A stretch of DNA of 64,000 nt from Clavulina sp. PMI_390. Lineage: Eukaryota; Basidiomycota; Agaricomycetes; Cantharellales; Hydnaceae. The translations under genes and the position numbers were made by a program. Below the pieces are notes generated by a model. It did not search any database, had not been told where the DNA came from, and saw nothing but the letters and a program-made list of their open reading frames with translations. The stretch spans positions 116,941-180,940 of the forward strand of contig WIDE01000043.1 of assembly GCA_015039315.1 (NCBI GenBank), in the 5' to 3' direction. Shown here piece by piece: positions 22,625 to 32,745 of the stretch (positions within the stretch are counted from its first letter, which is position 1; each line of letters starts with the position of its first letter).

Positions 22625-22783
22625 ATCAGGCCATTGGCCTGTTTCCCCGAGTGTGCTCCTGGGGATGCTGAATCAATGCTGTCGGAATTGGCTGACAAAT
22701 GCAAGAGGTGGCACGGCTCTGACCTCCAACCCATGACAAAGCTCCGACTCGACGGCCAACTGCGCGTCATCTCGATCAGCTAA
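22625..22783 (+). other. Exon-like orphan open frame, possible gene fragment
   Basis: After a pyrimidine-rich ccctccag acceptor, 52 codons are open to a TAA at 22781-22783. The peptide includes SMLSELADKCKRWHG and KLRLDGQLRVISIS, whose pattern resembles C-terminal ends of agaricomycete F-box/LRR proteins. No upstream exon is visible. A frame of this length can occur by chance, so this may be a relic exon or noise. Confidence 0.25.
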
Positions 22784-23152
22784 TGGGACCAGTGAAGGTG
22801 GGGGAAGGCGTTGGCAGAGACCTGTTATGGTGCATGGCGCTCCTGGCTTGTTTCGTCTGAACAGCCGATTAGCACTGAGCCCTTTCCTCCATCGCCTCAT
22901 CCCTACGAATCCGACCAGCGGGTTCGACGCGGGCATGACATCACCATAGCTTCGTATTTGGTGGTCGAATCAATCCGCGCTTCTCGGAGAGGGATCGTGA
23001 TAGACAACGACAGTGGAGAGCCACCGCCGAGCCATTTGTGATCTACCAAAATCGTAGAAAGTTTCAGGAAATCATTGAAGAATTTGACTCACTCATTGAG
23101 CCGGGAAGCAACGCTCCGTGTTAGCCTCGTAGTCATTGTCAGGAGTCGGTTA

Positions 23153-23182
23153 TGGGATTTTCCAGCCTCTATGCACTTCGAG
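23153..23182 (+). promoter_or_regulatory. Promoter block shared by TF-5, TF-6 and TF-7
   Basis: GGGATTTTCCAGCCTCT lies 292 bases before the TF-5 start; related sequences lie before TF-6 (GGGATCTTCCAGCCCACT, from 29513, 293 bases before the start) and TF-7 (GAGATTTTCTAGCCTCT, from about 32467, 279 bases before). Conserved spacing suggests either recent shared descent or a functional site. Confidence 0.5.
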
Positions 23183-23444
23183 CTCCACGGACACCCTATT
23201 TGGTCCATATGTTGATCGTCAGTGGTGGCTTTTTATAAGGGTCGGTGGCCGCGGTGTGTTGCCCGAACGAGAATGTCACATGCTGGGACGATCGTTCTGA
23301 CATGTTCTTACCGTTGCTGTCAGCACAGTTGCTGATACATATATCGCTCTGTACCCCAGCTGATGAATTATCGCTATCCCACGAACCAAGATACAGCTTC
23401 CTCGATTGTAACGCTTGGCACACTCTCGCTTGAGCCACTCCAGC

Positions 23445-25559
23445 ATGCTTCAGAAAGGAGCCGCGTGCTTCTCGTGCCGAAGACGAAAAGAGGTGAGCAA
23501 ACATCATGTGTGTGCCATAATGACATTGGGTCTCCTATATGGTTCTATTTCGCCTCAACTTGGCTCCAGTTCCCTGACTTCATGATCGCCGCGGCGGTCG
23601 CATCCCGTAGAAATGTAACGGCGCAAAACCGATTTGTACTCGGTGCCAATATTTTCGAAGAGAATGCGTTTATGCCAGTGGCATAACCAGGCTCCAAACT
23701 ACAGCATTTTTGAGTCAGCGAGCGATGGATCTTGAGCTTAAAATCCAAAGATTGACGCTTCCATCTGCGCACACTCTATCATTGGCATCTTCTAAACTTC
23801 TCGAACGGGTCCAGAAAATGGGAAATCTCCGCGAACAGCTCCCTCTTGATACGGAACCGCCATCCAGCAGGAGCAATGGCGAAGGTAGATCGAAGACGTC
23901 AGCTGATGTCAAGAGACCACACGCCCCGAGCCCTTCAGATGAGGCTATTCCAGCCATCCTCAAGCAAGCATTGAACGCTGATTCATTAACTGAATTCGAT
24001 GATTTACCGCTACCTTTATCGCAGCACCTGTAGGTTCCTTCTACGATACTTGAGCTCGCCGCGTTTGTTGACAGTCAATCATTTGCGTAGGATCAGCTTG
24101 TTTCTCCCATATCGCCGACACTTCTTTTTCTTCTTGGACATCCCTCGCTTTCTTGAATGCGTGTCTCTGCCCCCTTCTGATCCCGAATCCATCCACCCTT
24201 GCTTGCTCAATGCCTGCTATCTTGGCGCGAGTATGGTTGGAGGAAAGGCTTTGACCCCTCTCGCGCCTTTCTTCCTTAAGCGTACTCGCTACTTCCTCGG
24301 CCAAGCGCTGATGTGGGCTGATCGCGTCACTCACTTCCTCTGGGCCAGTGTCATATTAGGCTGTTACTTCGCGAGACTGAGAAGAATGGAAGAGTGCTTT
24401 GCGGTGATTAGCCCTGCCGCGCAGCTTGCGTCGGCATGCGGCCTGAAACTTGCCCACTCTCTACTTGGAGATGTAGAACACGAGACTCGCCCCGAGGGAG
24501 CTCTATTACCTCCTCCACGTGATATAATCGAAGCCAAAGACCGAGTCTGGCTGGCGCATTCGATTTACATCACCGATCAATCCATGACCACTGTTGCAGA
24601 ATTCCCAGCGACTTTCCCTTATGATGACTGGGAGTCGATGGGTGTCCCACAGTCTCATCTCCCAAACGTCCGTATTTTATCCTTTGCAGAGTATCACGTA
24701 ATGACGGCCTCTCCCACGTCACATAGGATTTAGATGATAGCATAGAGGCCGGGATGGCGGAAATTTGGGCCTCTGATGAGCGCTTGATGGCCTCGACAAT
24801 GAAAATATTCGAGGAAGCCAAAATGTTTGCTCACTCTATATGTGGTAAGCACTCCCCTTTCTCGTCCATCGTCGAAGCTGGCGATCAAACAACGTATCTA
24901 AATAGAGAATGGGCAGGGAGGGCACAAGGAGCACTATCTTCGCCTTAGCGACCAGATCACATTATACCAGACAGCTCTTCGGCCAATCCCAAACCCTCAG
25001 GGACTGCGACCGTTTGAAGCGGCCGTGAGTTTCAACAGCAACGTTCTTCTCCTCGTCGCACACGCCACGATCAACGGCAGTGGCCTCATCGTCAATAGTT
25101 TGCGAGCTAGTGAGGATGAGGAGGCGAGGCGACAGATGCTCGAGTGCGTGCATGGGCTGTTGGACATCTCAGAAAAGGTTCGAGCGCATAAACGCCTCCA
25201 TCCAGCACAAGCAGGGCTGATATCAATGGTGTGCCATTTTATTCTCGGACTCATTTACCTCACCCTCATCAGATTCTGGTAGGTTCATATGATAAACGCC
25301 ATCCGGATCATCGCAAACGAATTACGGAAATCTGAAGCGCGAAGGAATGCTAATTTATCCATTCATTATTGCGACGCCATTGAGGTACTTCTAGACTATC
25401 TCGACGACGCGGTCTCATTATTTCCTGCATGGGGTGAGCTTCCTATTTTCACAAGGCGTTCTACGTTTGCATTTCACATATTTATGATCAACACCAGAGG
25501 ACAGTCCTGTCGCCCTCAAGGACAAACTAACTACTACTGCAATTGCACTTTTGAAGTAA
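23445..25559 (+). CDS. TF-5: Zn2Cys6 transcription factor
   Basis: Exons 23445..23492, 23611..24029, 24091..24667, 24727..24844, 24906..25228, 25283..25433, 25498..25559; 565 residues, intact. Zinc cluster CFSCRRRKE / KCNGAKPICTRCQYFRREC. The linker helix is SQRAMDLELKIQRLTL with SLASSKLLERVQKM, followed by an acidic/polar spacer. Core: SLFLPYRRHFFFFLDIPRF, SIHPCLLNACYLGASMVGG, VTHFLWASVILGCYFARLRRM. TF-5, TF-6 and TF-7 share the substitution ILGCYFAR for the LGNCLAR of TF-1, TF-2 and TF-4, and the short last exon ending SPVALKDKL-like. These three form one subgroup, and they are the copies intermixed with the hydrolases. The stop lies 299 bases from the stop of convergent EH-1. Confidence 0.88.
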
Positions 25560-25858
25560 CTTCGGCTTGCCTGCTTGAGGTTGTTCTCCAGAGCTGGCCT
25601 GGTCTACGATGAATTCTCGCTTGTGCATGATGGTGCACACTCGATATTGGGTTTCGATAATCTCCGGGCGTTTGAATTTTCTGGAGTAGTTGATAAACTC
25701 GGTGGTACAGTTGTTCCACTAATCAACTAATTTTTTTGATTATTTGCCACATCCCAGGGAATCACTCATATGATTTTTTTTTTCCGGCGCATAACATCTG
25801 GCGCTTCCATCCTTAGCAGACCGTGACGATTAACAGGCCCACTCCCCTTCTGAGTTGT

Positions 25859-27237
25859 TCATTTTCCATCTGATAACCACTCGATGATAGTCTTACCCGC
25901 ACCATCTGGGTCTTCCTCTAGTACCCAGTGACCTGCCGCAAATGACTTCACGGTCATATCGTCGCAATGCGGCTTCATGTAGTCGACAGCAGCGTTGATA
26001 GTGGGGTCATTCTGGCAATCAATGTATAGGAATGGCAGAGTGAGTCGCTGAGGCAACACTAGACCGACAAACGTTCAGCTGCTGTTCAACCCGGAGATCA
26101 AGAATTTGAAAGCACCTTTTTCTTCCTCCTCGAAAATCCTGGTTGCAAATTGATAGTAATTGAGCAGTGCAAACATATCCTGCTTCTTCACGAAGTCAAT
26201 GCTCTCTCGCATATCCTGGGGGAAATGCTTGGGTAAATCGACGTGATACCATATTGATGATTTCTTCTTACCGCCTCGGAGATCCATGCTGGAGTAGATG
26301 GCTTGACATCCTGCTCAAGGCTCTTGCCCAACGCCCCACGATCACACCACACCCGTGCCAGGTTCTTATCGAACATCAGTCGCACAAGGGCCTCTGGCTA
26401 GACACCAACCTTACCCATCTCAGTATTACCCGCATATTCATCATCGAAAAACAGTCAATCCAGGACTTACGTGCTCAGATGTGACTCTTGGCGCCTCTGG
26501 TGAGGCAAGCCAATCCATGTAGGCTAAGGGCTCGTACCCGAGGGTTGGCTTGAACCTGTTATTGAGGGAGCTAGTGTCCAACGGCCCTTCTCCTGGGGGC
26601 CTGAAAGGCACCCCGACACTGCACAGGATATATTACGCTTTAGCATCTACGAGCTTCTCAATGATATTGAAACTCGAGTTACATACAGTATGATACGCTC
26701 TGCAAGCATTGGGTATTTGAGGGCAAAGCGAACTGCAATCGGAGAGCCCTAGGGTTAATTCGGTTAACTATGTGTACTATCACAGGTTCAGAGAGTACAT
26801 GATCTCTCATCTTGTGAGATCGGTGACGTTTACTCCACTCACCCAATCGTGACCGAGGGCTATGACCTTCTGGACGTTCTCCACCATCAAGAGTTCCGCC
26901 ATCGCATCCGCCATTCCGATCCTAGAATACTCGGAGACATCTTGCGGCTTGCTTGATGCGCCGTAGCCGAGTAATTCCGGGAGAACGACGCCGTATCCTT
27001 CTCCAACCAGTCTCGGGACTAGTTTACGGAACGCCAAAACACCTAGAGCATTCCAACAGGCAAAAGAATTAATCTAAATTAAGTGGAATATTCCTAGGGG
27101 ATAGCAATACCTGTAGGAAACCCATGAAAGAGGAGCAACGTGGGCTTCTTTGGCAGAGTAGCGGGGATGTGGATATAGTGATAGGATTTTTTGTTAAGTG
27201 TAGCATTCTTCCACCCAGGGAGGGTGAAGATGGACAT
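25859..27237 (-). CDS. EH-1: epoxide-hydrolase-type alpha/beta hydrolase
   Basis: Seven exons, minus strand: 27237..27111, 27042..26843, 26748..26687, 26618..26471, 26397..26272, 26215..26116, 26058..25859; 320 residues. Alpha/beta-hydrolase motifs: oxyanion HGFP (38-41), ELLGYGASSKP, nucleophile GHDWG (Asp108), cap-domain tyrosine in YEPLAYMDW (Tyr163) and a second in LLNYYQF (Tyr242), catalytic acid in DCQNDPT (Asp272) and base in AAGHW (His298). An Asp nucleophile plus two cap tyrosines is the soluble epoxide hydrolase pattern; a haloalkane dehalogenase is less likely. Expected reaction is hydrolysis of an epoxide to a vicinal diol, in the cytosol as no signal peptide is seen. The start MSIFTLPGWK is chosen because EH-2 and EH-3 begin in the same way. 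Confidence 0.9.
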
Positions 27238-27786
27238 CTCGAGGGTCAGCTCAGGGCGGTAGTGAAGGAGAAGGTAGGACCTGGCTTGAATGTACTTCCG
27301 AATTCAGCAGCTTCATTCAATTGCACAAATCCCGTTGTGCTGGACCGGATTGGAGCCCTCCGTCATGGGGAAAATGCCAATAGAGTTACTAAGGCATAAT
27401 TAGTTGTTTTACTGTAACTGTGTTAATACACCATTTAGACCTTGGAAATAGTTTCTCCCCAAAGCGGAACAACCTCCATATCTGTTTACTTCTCTAGTGC
27501 TCTCAGAACAGGGTTCACATGGGCTAACCGCTTCACTCATATTCTCGGAAGAGTGCCATCTTGCACTTCGAGTTTGCAACGCTCCTACAGGTCGGTTCGT
27601 CAGCGTTAGCAGCTACCAGTTGTACCATTTGTTTGGTATCTACTCTCTTGTTTCTCGTTCAATATTGCGCAGTCTTAAGTAAATTCATTATCTCGATCAA
27701 ATTACATTCGTTTTCTGCTTCATGCATTAGCATCACATTGTCCCACCGAAGGAAAGCTACACTCACTCATAAATACGTATGCTTGG
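27238..27786. other. Intergenic between EH-1 and EH-2 (EH-1 promoter, EH-2 3' flank)
   Basis: No gene recognised. EH-1 lacks the GGTAATCCTG...CTCCTCA promoter block found before EH-2 and EH-3, so it may be regulated differently. Confidence 0.45.
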
Positions 27787-29171
27787 TCATTTTCCAGTTG
27801 ATAACCAATCGATGATGGCCTTGGTGGCGCCTTCCGAGTCTTCATCCAGTATCCAATGCCCTGCTGCAAATGACTTGACGGTCATGTTGTCACAAAGGTC
27901 TTTCATGGAGGTTACAGGGTCATAGGCTGCTGAGTCGTTTTGACACTCAAGGAAGAGGAACGGTAAGGAGAGTCGCTGAGGTAGATCTAGAAATGGAATA
28001 GTTGCGATCAAACAGAGCATATTAGCATATAGGAGCAAGAAGACCTTTATTTCCTTCTTCAGATATCTTGGTTCCGAAATGATAGTACTTGAACAATGCC
28101 GACATATCCTGCTTCTGTACGAACTCAATATTCTCCTGCATATCCTAATGAGAGAAATGTGCTTCTCGATCAATATTATTCATGGATTCACTGGCTCCAA
28201 CCCCTTATTCTCACCTCCTCGGAGATCCATTGTGGAGTAGGAAGCTTGACGTCTTGTTTGAGGTTTCTCTCCAACATTCCGCGATCACACCACATGTGGG
28301 CCATGTCTTCACCAAAGATCAAGCGAACGAGTGCCTCCGGCTATGGTGATCAGGATCTCCCGTAATCAGCAGTGATCTTTGTGAAGGACCAAGCTACTCA
28401 CGTGTGTGGATGCGACTGTTGCTGCTTCATCAGAGACTAGCCATTCCATGTAGGCCAGCGGCTCGAACCCGAGGATTGGCTCCAACGTGTTGTTGATCAG
28501 GTCGATATCCAATGGATTCCGCTCTGGGGGCCAGAAAGGTGCACCAATACTAGCACGAATTAGAGATGTTCTTAGAAACTCCCGTGGGCCTTATAGAGCC
28601 TCATAATGTATCATACTAACAGAATCAGGCGCTCTGATATGTTTCGATATTTGAGGGCGAAAGTAGCCGCAATCGGGGCACCCTTGGATTACTCGAGATT
28701 AACGATCCGAATGTCCATGATGAAACACTCGATCTATCCGAGCACAACATCGCTTGCTTGGGATTCACTCACCCAATCATGGCCAAGGACCACGACTTTG
28801 TGCACATTTTCCGCCTCCAAAAGTTCGGCCATCGCGGTTGCCATACCAATTCGAGAATACTCAGCGACGTCATGAGGCTTGCTTGATGCGCCGTAACCCA
28901 GCAGCTCTGGGAGAACGACGCCATATCCCTCTGCGACTAAGCTTGGTACCAATTTACGGAAAGTCAGGACACCTAGGAATTTCAGGCAACGAGAGCATCA
29001 TTGGCAATGACCTTGGGAGAACTCTCATAGGCTACGAAACACACCAATAGGGCAGCCATGAAAGAGGATTAGCGTGGGTTTCTCTGGTGTGGCAGCCGGT
29101 ATGTGGACGTAATGGTATGAATTCCTGTTAAAATTTGCGATCTTCCAACCAGGGAGGGCAAAAATCGACAT
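27787..29171 (-). CDS. EH-2: epoxide-hydrolase-type alpha/beta hydrolase
   Basis: Exons, minus strand: 29171..29045, 28972..28773, 28682..28621, 28549..28402, 28340..28215, 28144..28045, 27986..27787; 320 residues with exon lengths identical to EH-1 and EH-3. Nucleophile GHDWG (Asp108), acid in ECQNDSA (Asp272), base AAGHW (His298), cap tyrosines in FEPLAYMEW (Tyr163) and LFKYYHF. Differences from the other two: the oxyanion motif is HGCP instead of HGFP, residue 158 is Phe instead of Tyr, and RPPG in the cap is WPPE. These lie near the expected active site, so altered substrate preference is plausible. The gene is head-to-tail with EH-1 (549 bases between) and divergent from TF-6 with 634 bases between start codons. 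Confidence 0.9.
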
Positions 29172-29805
29172 TTCGGTGATAAGCGCAGGCTAGTAGTGTA
29201 CGAGAGATGGAGGTCCAGTTCGAGTTGTTCAAGTTGATATCCTCGCGTCATCCTGTTAATGGGAATTGGAGTTACCGTTGTGGGTAATCCTGGAGATTCT
29301 CATTCAACTCAATAGTTTTGGCTCGCGATCACATGGACGTTCCATAAAAAGCTCTCCTCACGATCTGCCAAGCTCGAACCTGCGAATGCGCGCGCTCTCG
29401 TTATGCTAGATATGTCGCGGGAATGACGAGCAAAGCCTCGGAGACCAGTCGAGCTGATGGTAAAGGGACACACCGGTCTGGTCCGGCGGTCCCGTCGCAG
29501 ATCGTGTCTACCGGGATCTTCCAGCCCACTGATTCTCTGGAGTTTCCCAAACACCCTGGGCCGCGCCCAACGCTGGTCTGCTATAATGGTATGCGACTAC
29601 AGCGCCTCAGTGCAAATGACCGCTCGGTGGCTATCAACTTCTATCAGCGTGTCCTGCCCTGACATATCTTCTGTTATTGTTGTTGCCATGATAGCCTCCA
29701 CCGAATATGTCATTAGTGTGCGTGATCTTGACGTCGGAAATGCCAAATTAGAATCTTCTTCGGGGCCGAGCTTCGGGATAATTTCTCACAGCAGCTATTT
29801 CCAGT
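29172..29805. promoter_or_regulatory. Divergent intergenic region EH-2 / TF-6
   Basis: 634 bases between two start codons. The EH side (29282-29370) contains GGTAATCCTG and AGCTCTCCTCACGATCTGCC, matched before EH-3 and before the EH relic. The TF side (from 29513) carries the GGGATCTTCCAGCC block shared with TF-5 and TF-7. Between them lies GGTCCGGCGGTCCCG (about 29480-29494), rich in CGG/CCG triplets; a related GCGGTCCGG occurs in the EH-relic/TF-7 spacer, making it a candidate Zn2Cys6 site for a shared bidirectional promoter. Confidence 0.5.
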
Positions 29806-31922
29806 ATGCTTCGTAAAGGCGCAGCGTGTTTCCCCTGTCGCGAACGAAAAGAGGTGAGTGGAGACCATATCTTTGCCATGGTGGTGGTATAGGGGAGGTG
29901 TTCTCTCTATTTGGTTGGTTCCCTGCCTCCACCCAACTCCAACTTACACGATGATGGGATGATTATCTGTCTGGTATAGAAATGCGATGGCGAAAAGCCT
30001 ATGTGTGCTCGGTGCCAATACTATAGGAGAGAATGCCTTTATGTCCCTGGGATAGCAAGAATTCCGGCTACGGCAGTTCTAAGACAGCGAGTCATGGAAC
30101 TTGAGCTCAAAATCCAAAGATTGACCCTTACCTCGGCACACAACCTGTCCTTGGCATCCTCCAGACTACTTGAACGGGTTGAGCGAATCGGTAAATTCCG
30201 TGAATACATCCTCTTCGATTCCAGGCTCAACTATCCTACGAGCGATGGCGACAACGGACCGGACGATCCAACAGAGAGTGATCGAACCCCAACCTACGGG
30301 CCCTCAGAAATAAACATCCCAGCGGCCATCACGTACGCGTTGACTGCTGATCCATCAACCGAATTCGACGATATACCACTCAATTTGTCACGTCATCTGT
30401 GGGTTTAACCTATTCAACGATTCGTATAAATGTATATTGACGGCTGAGCTTCCTTCGTGTAGGATCAGCCTTTTCCTCCCATATCGCCGTTACTATTATT
30501 TTTTCTTGGACACCTCCCGCTTTCTTGAATGTGTTTCCCTACCTCCTTCTCATCCTGAATCCATCCACCCCTGCTTGCTCAATGCTTGCTACCTCGGCGC
30601 AAGTCTTCTCTATGGGGAGGCCTTTTCCTTCCTCCAGCCTCTATTTCTCAAACGCACTCGCTATTTCCTCAATCAAGCCTTGATGTGGAGTGACCGCCTC
30701 ACGCACTTCCTCTGGGCAAGTATCATATTAGGCTGTTACTTTGCAAGACTTCGCCGGATGGGTGAATGCTTTGCTGTCGTCAGCGCTGCGACACAACTTG
30801 CATCGGCATGCGGCCTGCGGCCCACCCAAAGGCCAGATGGTGGTACCGCGGATGAAGTCCTCCCAGATGAAGCTCTCTTACCCCCGCCGAAGGATGCAGT
30901 GGAGGCTACCGACCGGATCTGGCTAGCATATTCAATTTACGTCGCCGATCAGTCGTTAACTACGGTCACAGCATTCCCAGCAACCCTCCGTTGCGAAAGT
31001 TGGTCACCAGCTAGCAAACTAAATCTTCACTTCCCACAGGTCCGTGTTTTGTCTCGTGGTCGATGTCAGAGAAGATCATATTCTCATGCCTTACTAGCAT
31101 CTGGAAGCTGAGGTGGATTTGACCAAATTTCGGAGCTCTGATGAGCACTTGATAGCGTTGTCAATGAAAATATTCGAAGAAGCTAAGAAATTGGCTCGTT
31201 CGACCTGTGGTCAGCTATTTTCTTCAGATTCGTTCTGTGTTCTACCAATTACCCAAGTCTATAATTGTAGAAAAGGGATGGAAGGGGCATGAGGACGTCT
31301 ACGGCCGGCTGACAGACCAGATATCCTTTCGTCAAGCAACTCTTCCATCAATCCCTAGCCCGGTGGGCCTGCGACCATCTGAGGCAGCGGCAATTTTCAA
31401 CAGTAGCATCCTTGTTCTGCTGGCGCACGCGACCATGCATGGTAGTGGCCTCATCGTGTATAGTCTGCGGGCTCGTGAGGACGCAGGGGCGAGACAGCAG
31501 ATGCTCAAGTGCGTGCGAGGGCTAGTGGAGGTCGCTGCGATGGTTCGAGCGCATAAGCGTCTTCATCCAGCAAATGCAGCTCTAATTTCGATGGTGAGTG
31601 CTCATAGTCTTCTCGGCCTCGCTATCTGATTTCATCTGGTTCTGGCAGGTTCACATGATGAATGCCGTTCGCATTCTCGTACATGAGCTGCAATATTCCA
31701 AAGCGCGGCGCAATGCGAACTTATCTATCCACTACTGCGATTTCATCGAAGGACTTCTGGACTTTCTCGACGATGCTCTCTCAAAGTTCCCTGCATGGGG
31801 TAAGTTGCCTCATTGCCTGGCTGTTTCCCTCGCTCTCAATGCATTTTTGAACTACTCCAGCCGATGGCCCAATATCTCTCAAAGATAAAATTGCCAAGGC
31901 GGCAAATGCGATTCTCATCTGA
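29806..31922 (+). CDS. TF-6: Zn2Cys6 transcription factor
   Basis: Exons 29806..29853, 29980..30398, 30463..31039, 31098..31209, 31271..31593, 31649..31799, 31861..31922; 563 residues, intact. Zinc cluster CFPCRERKE / KCDGEKPMCARCQYYRREC. The linker helix is LRQRVMELELKIQRLTL; the acidic spacer SDGDNGPDDPTESDR follows. Core: SLFLPYRRYYYFFLDTSRF, SIHPCLLNACYLGASLLYG, LTHFLWASIILGCYFARLRRM. Closest to TF-7: they share YVPGIAR after the zinc cluster, ADGPISLKDK in the last exon and EKGWKGHE at the start of exon 5. It is divergently paired with EH-2, suggesting that TF-6 could control EH-2 or itself from the shared spacer; this is inference from position. Confidence 0.88.
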
Positions 31923-32745
31923 TGTCGGCGAGTCTGGAGCACTCTGTCAACAACACTAAGCAATGTTCATAGCATAAATACACCCTCCTAATAAACGTCG
32001 TGGCCTAGATATATGTATAAATTACCCTCTTCTCTCCTAGTGTTACTTTGCGATGGCTGAATACTCCCTAGGGTGGTAGTCCATTGGAAATAATAACACC
32101 ACTCCTGCCCACTCTATGGATTATGTCTGAGGCGCGGACGTGCTGATAGTGGGGCCGTGGAAGGGGAGGAGGCGAGCTTCTCTGAAGTGGCGGAGGTGAT
32201 GCATGAAGATAGGATATTTCATCAAATGCTGCAATCCTCCAACCACTGGCAACCAAGCAGCGCATGAACGCACAGTCCGAAACTCTTCTCAAGATTTGTC
32301 AGGGTTCAGATCTGGGACTCTGCTTGGTGGAGCACGATTTTCTGTCGTACCGAATACTTGGTAGGAGTATCCAGCAAAAGTCGAGAAGATTTAGTTCTCA
32401 TTGCTGTGGGACCCAGCGGTCCGGCCCGACACCCCCGACCAAACACGTTATTCAATCCCTGTATTGAGATTTTCTAGCCTCTTTACACTTTCGAGCCCTC
32501 GAAACACATTATGTGGTGGTCAACGCTTGTCTGCCATAATGGTGGACGGCTGCTGCGCCTTACAGCGATTAGGACTTGATCAGTATTGGCATGTCACGCG
32601 TCAACATATTTTCTGTTGTTGCCCTCCTATATTGCACACAGCATCGTGCGCATCACTCGGCGAATCCTGGCCGTCGGACGTGCCCGTCTAGACCCTTCTT
32701 TGGTGCCGAGGTTTGACTTGCTTTCTCGACCAAACCATCTTCAGA
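31923..32745. other. Intergenic containing an epoxide hydrolase relic and the TF-7 promoter
   Basis: Apart from the relic (see 32139-32302) and the TF-7 promoter block near 32467, no gene is seen. Confidence 0.5.
32139..32302 (-). pseudogene. Relic of a fourth epoxide hydrolase (exon 1 plus promoter piece)
   Basis: The DNA at 32139-32248 aligns base by base with EH-3 exon 1 and its donor region (36496-36605): CGTGCTGATAG against CGTACTGATAG, GCCGTGGAAG in both, then TCCAACCACTGG against TTCCAGCCAGGG. The peptide GWRIAAFDEISY matches GWKIGTFNGKSY before small indels break the frame. The start codon region is deleted, and the relic jumps directly to sequence matching the EH-3 upstream block (CTTCTCAAGATTTGTCAGG at 32284-32302 against CTCCTCAAGATTTGCCAGG). 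Exons 2-7 are absent. The relic sits on the minus strand, divergent from TF-7, in the same arrangement as EH-2 relative to TF-6. Confidence 0.75.

Larger units (their letters stand above)
22563..23444. other. Intergenic with a small exon-like frame; TF-5 promoter
   Basis: Contains the exon-like fragment at 22625-22783 described separately, and from about 23153 a promoter block related to those of TF-6 and TF-7. Nothing else recognised. Confidence 0.45.

Noticed and set aside
27124..27399. 91-codon plus-strand frame
   Set aside because: Antisense shadow of EH-1 exon 1 and its leader.
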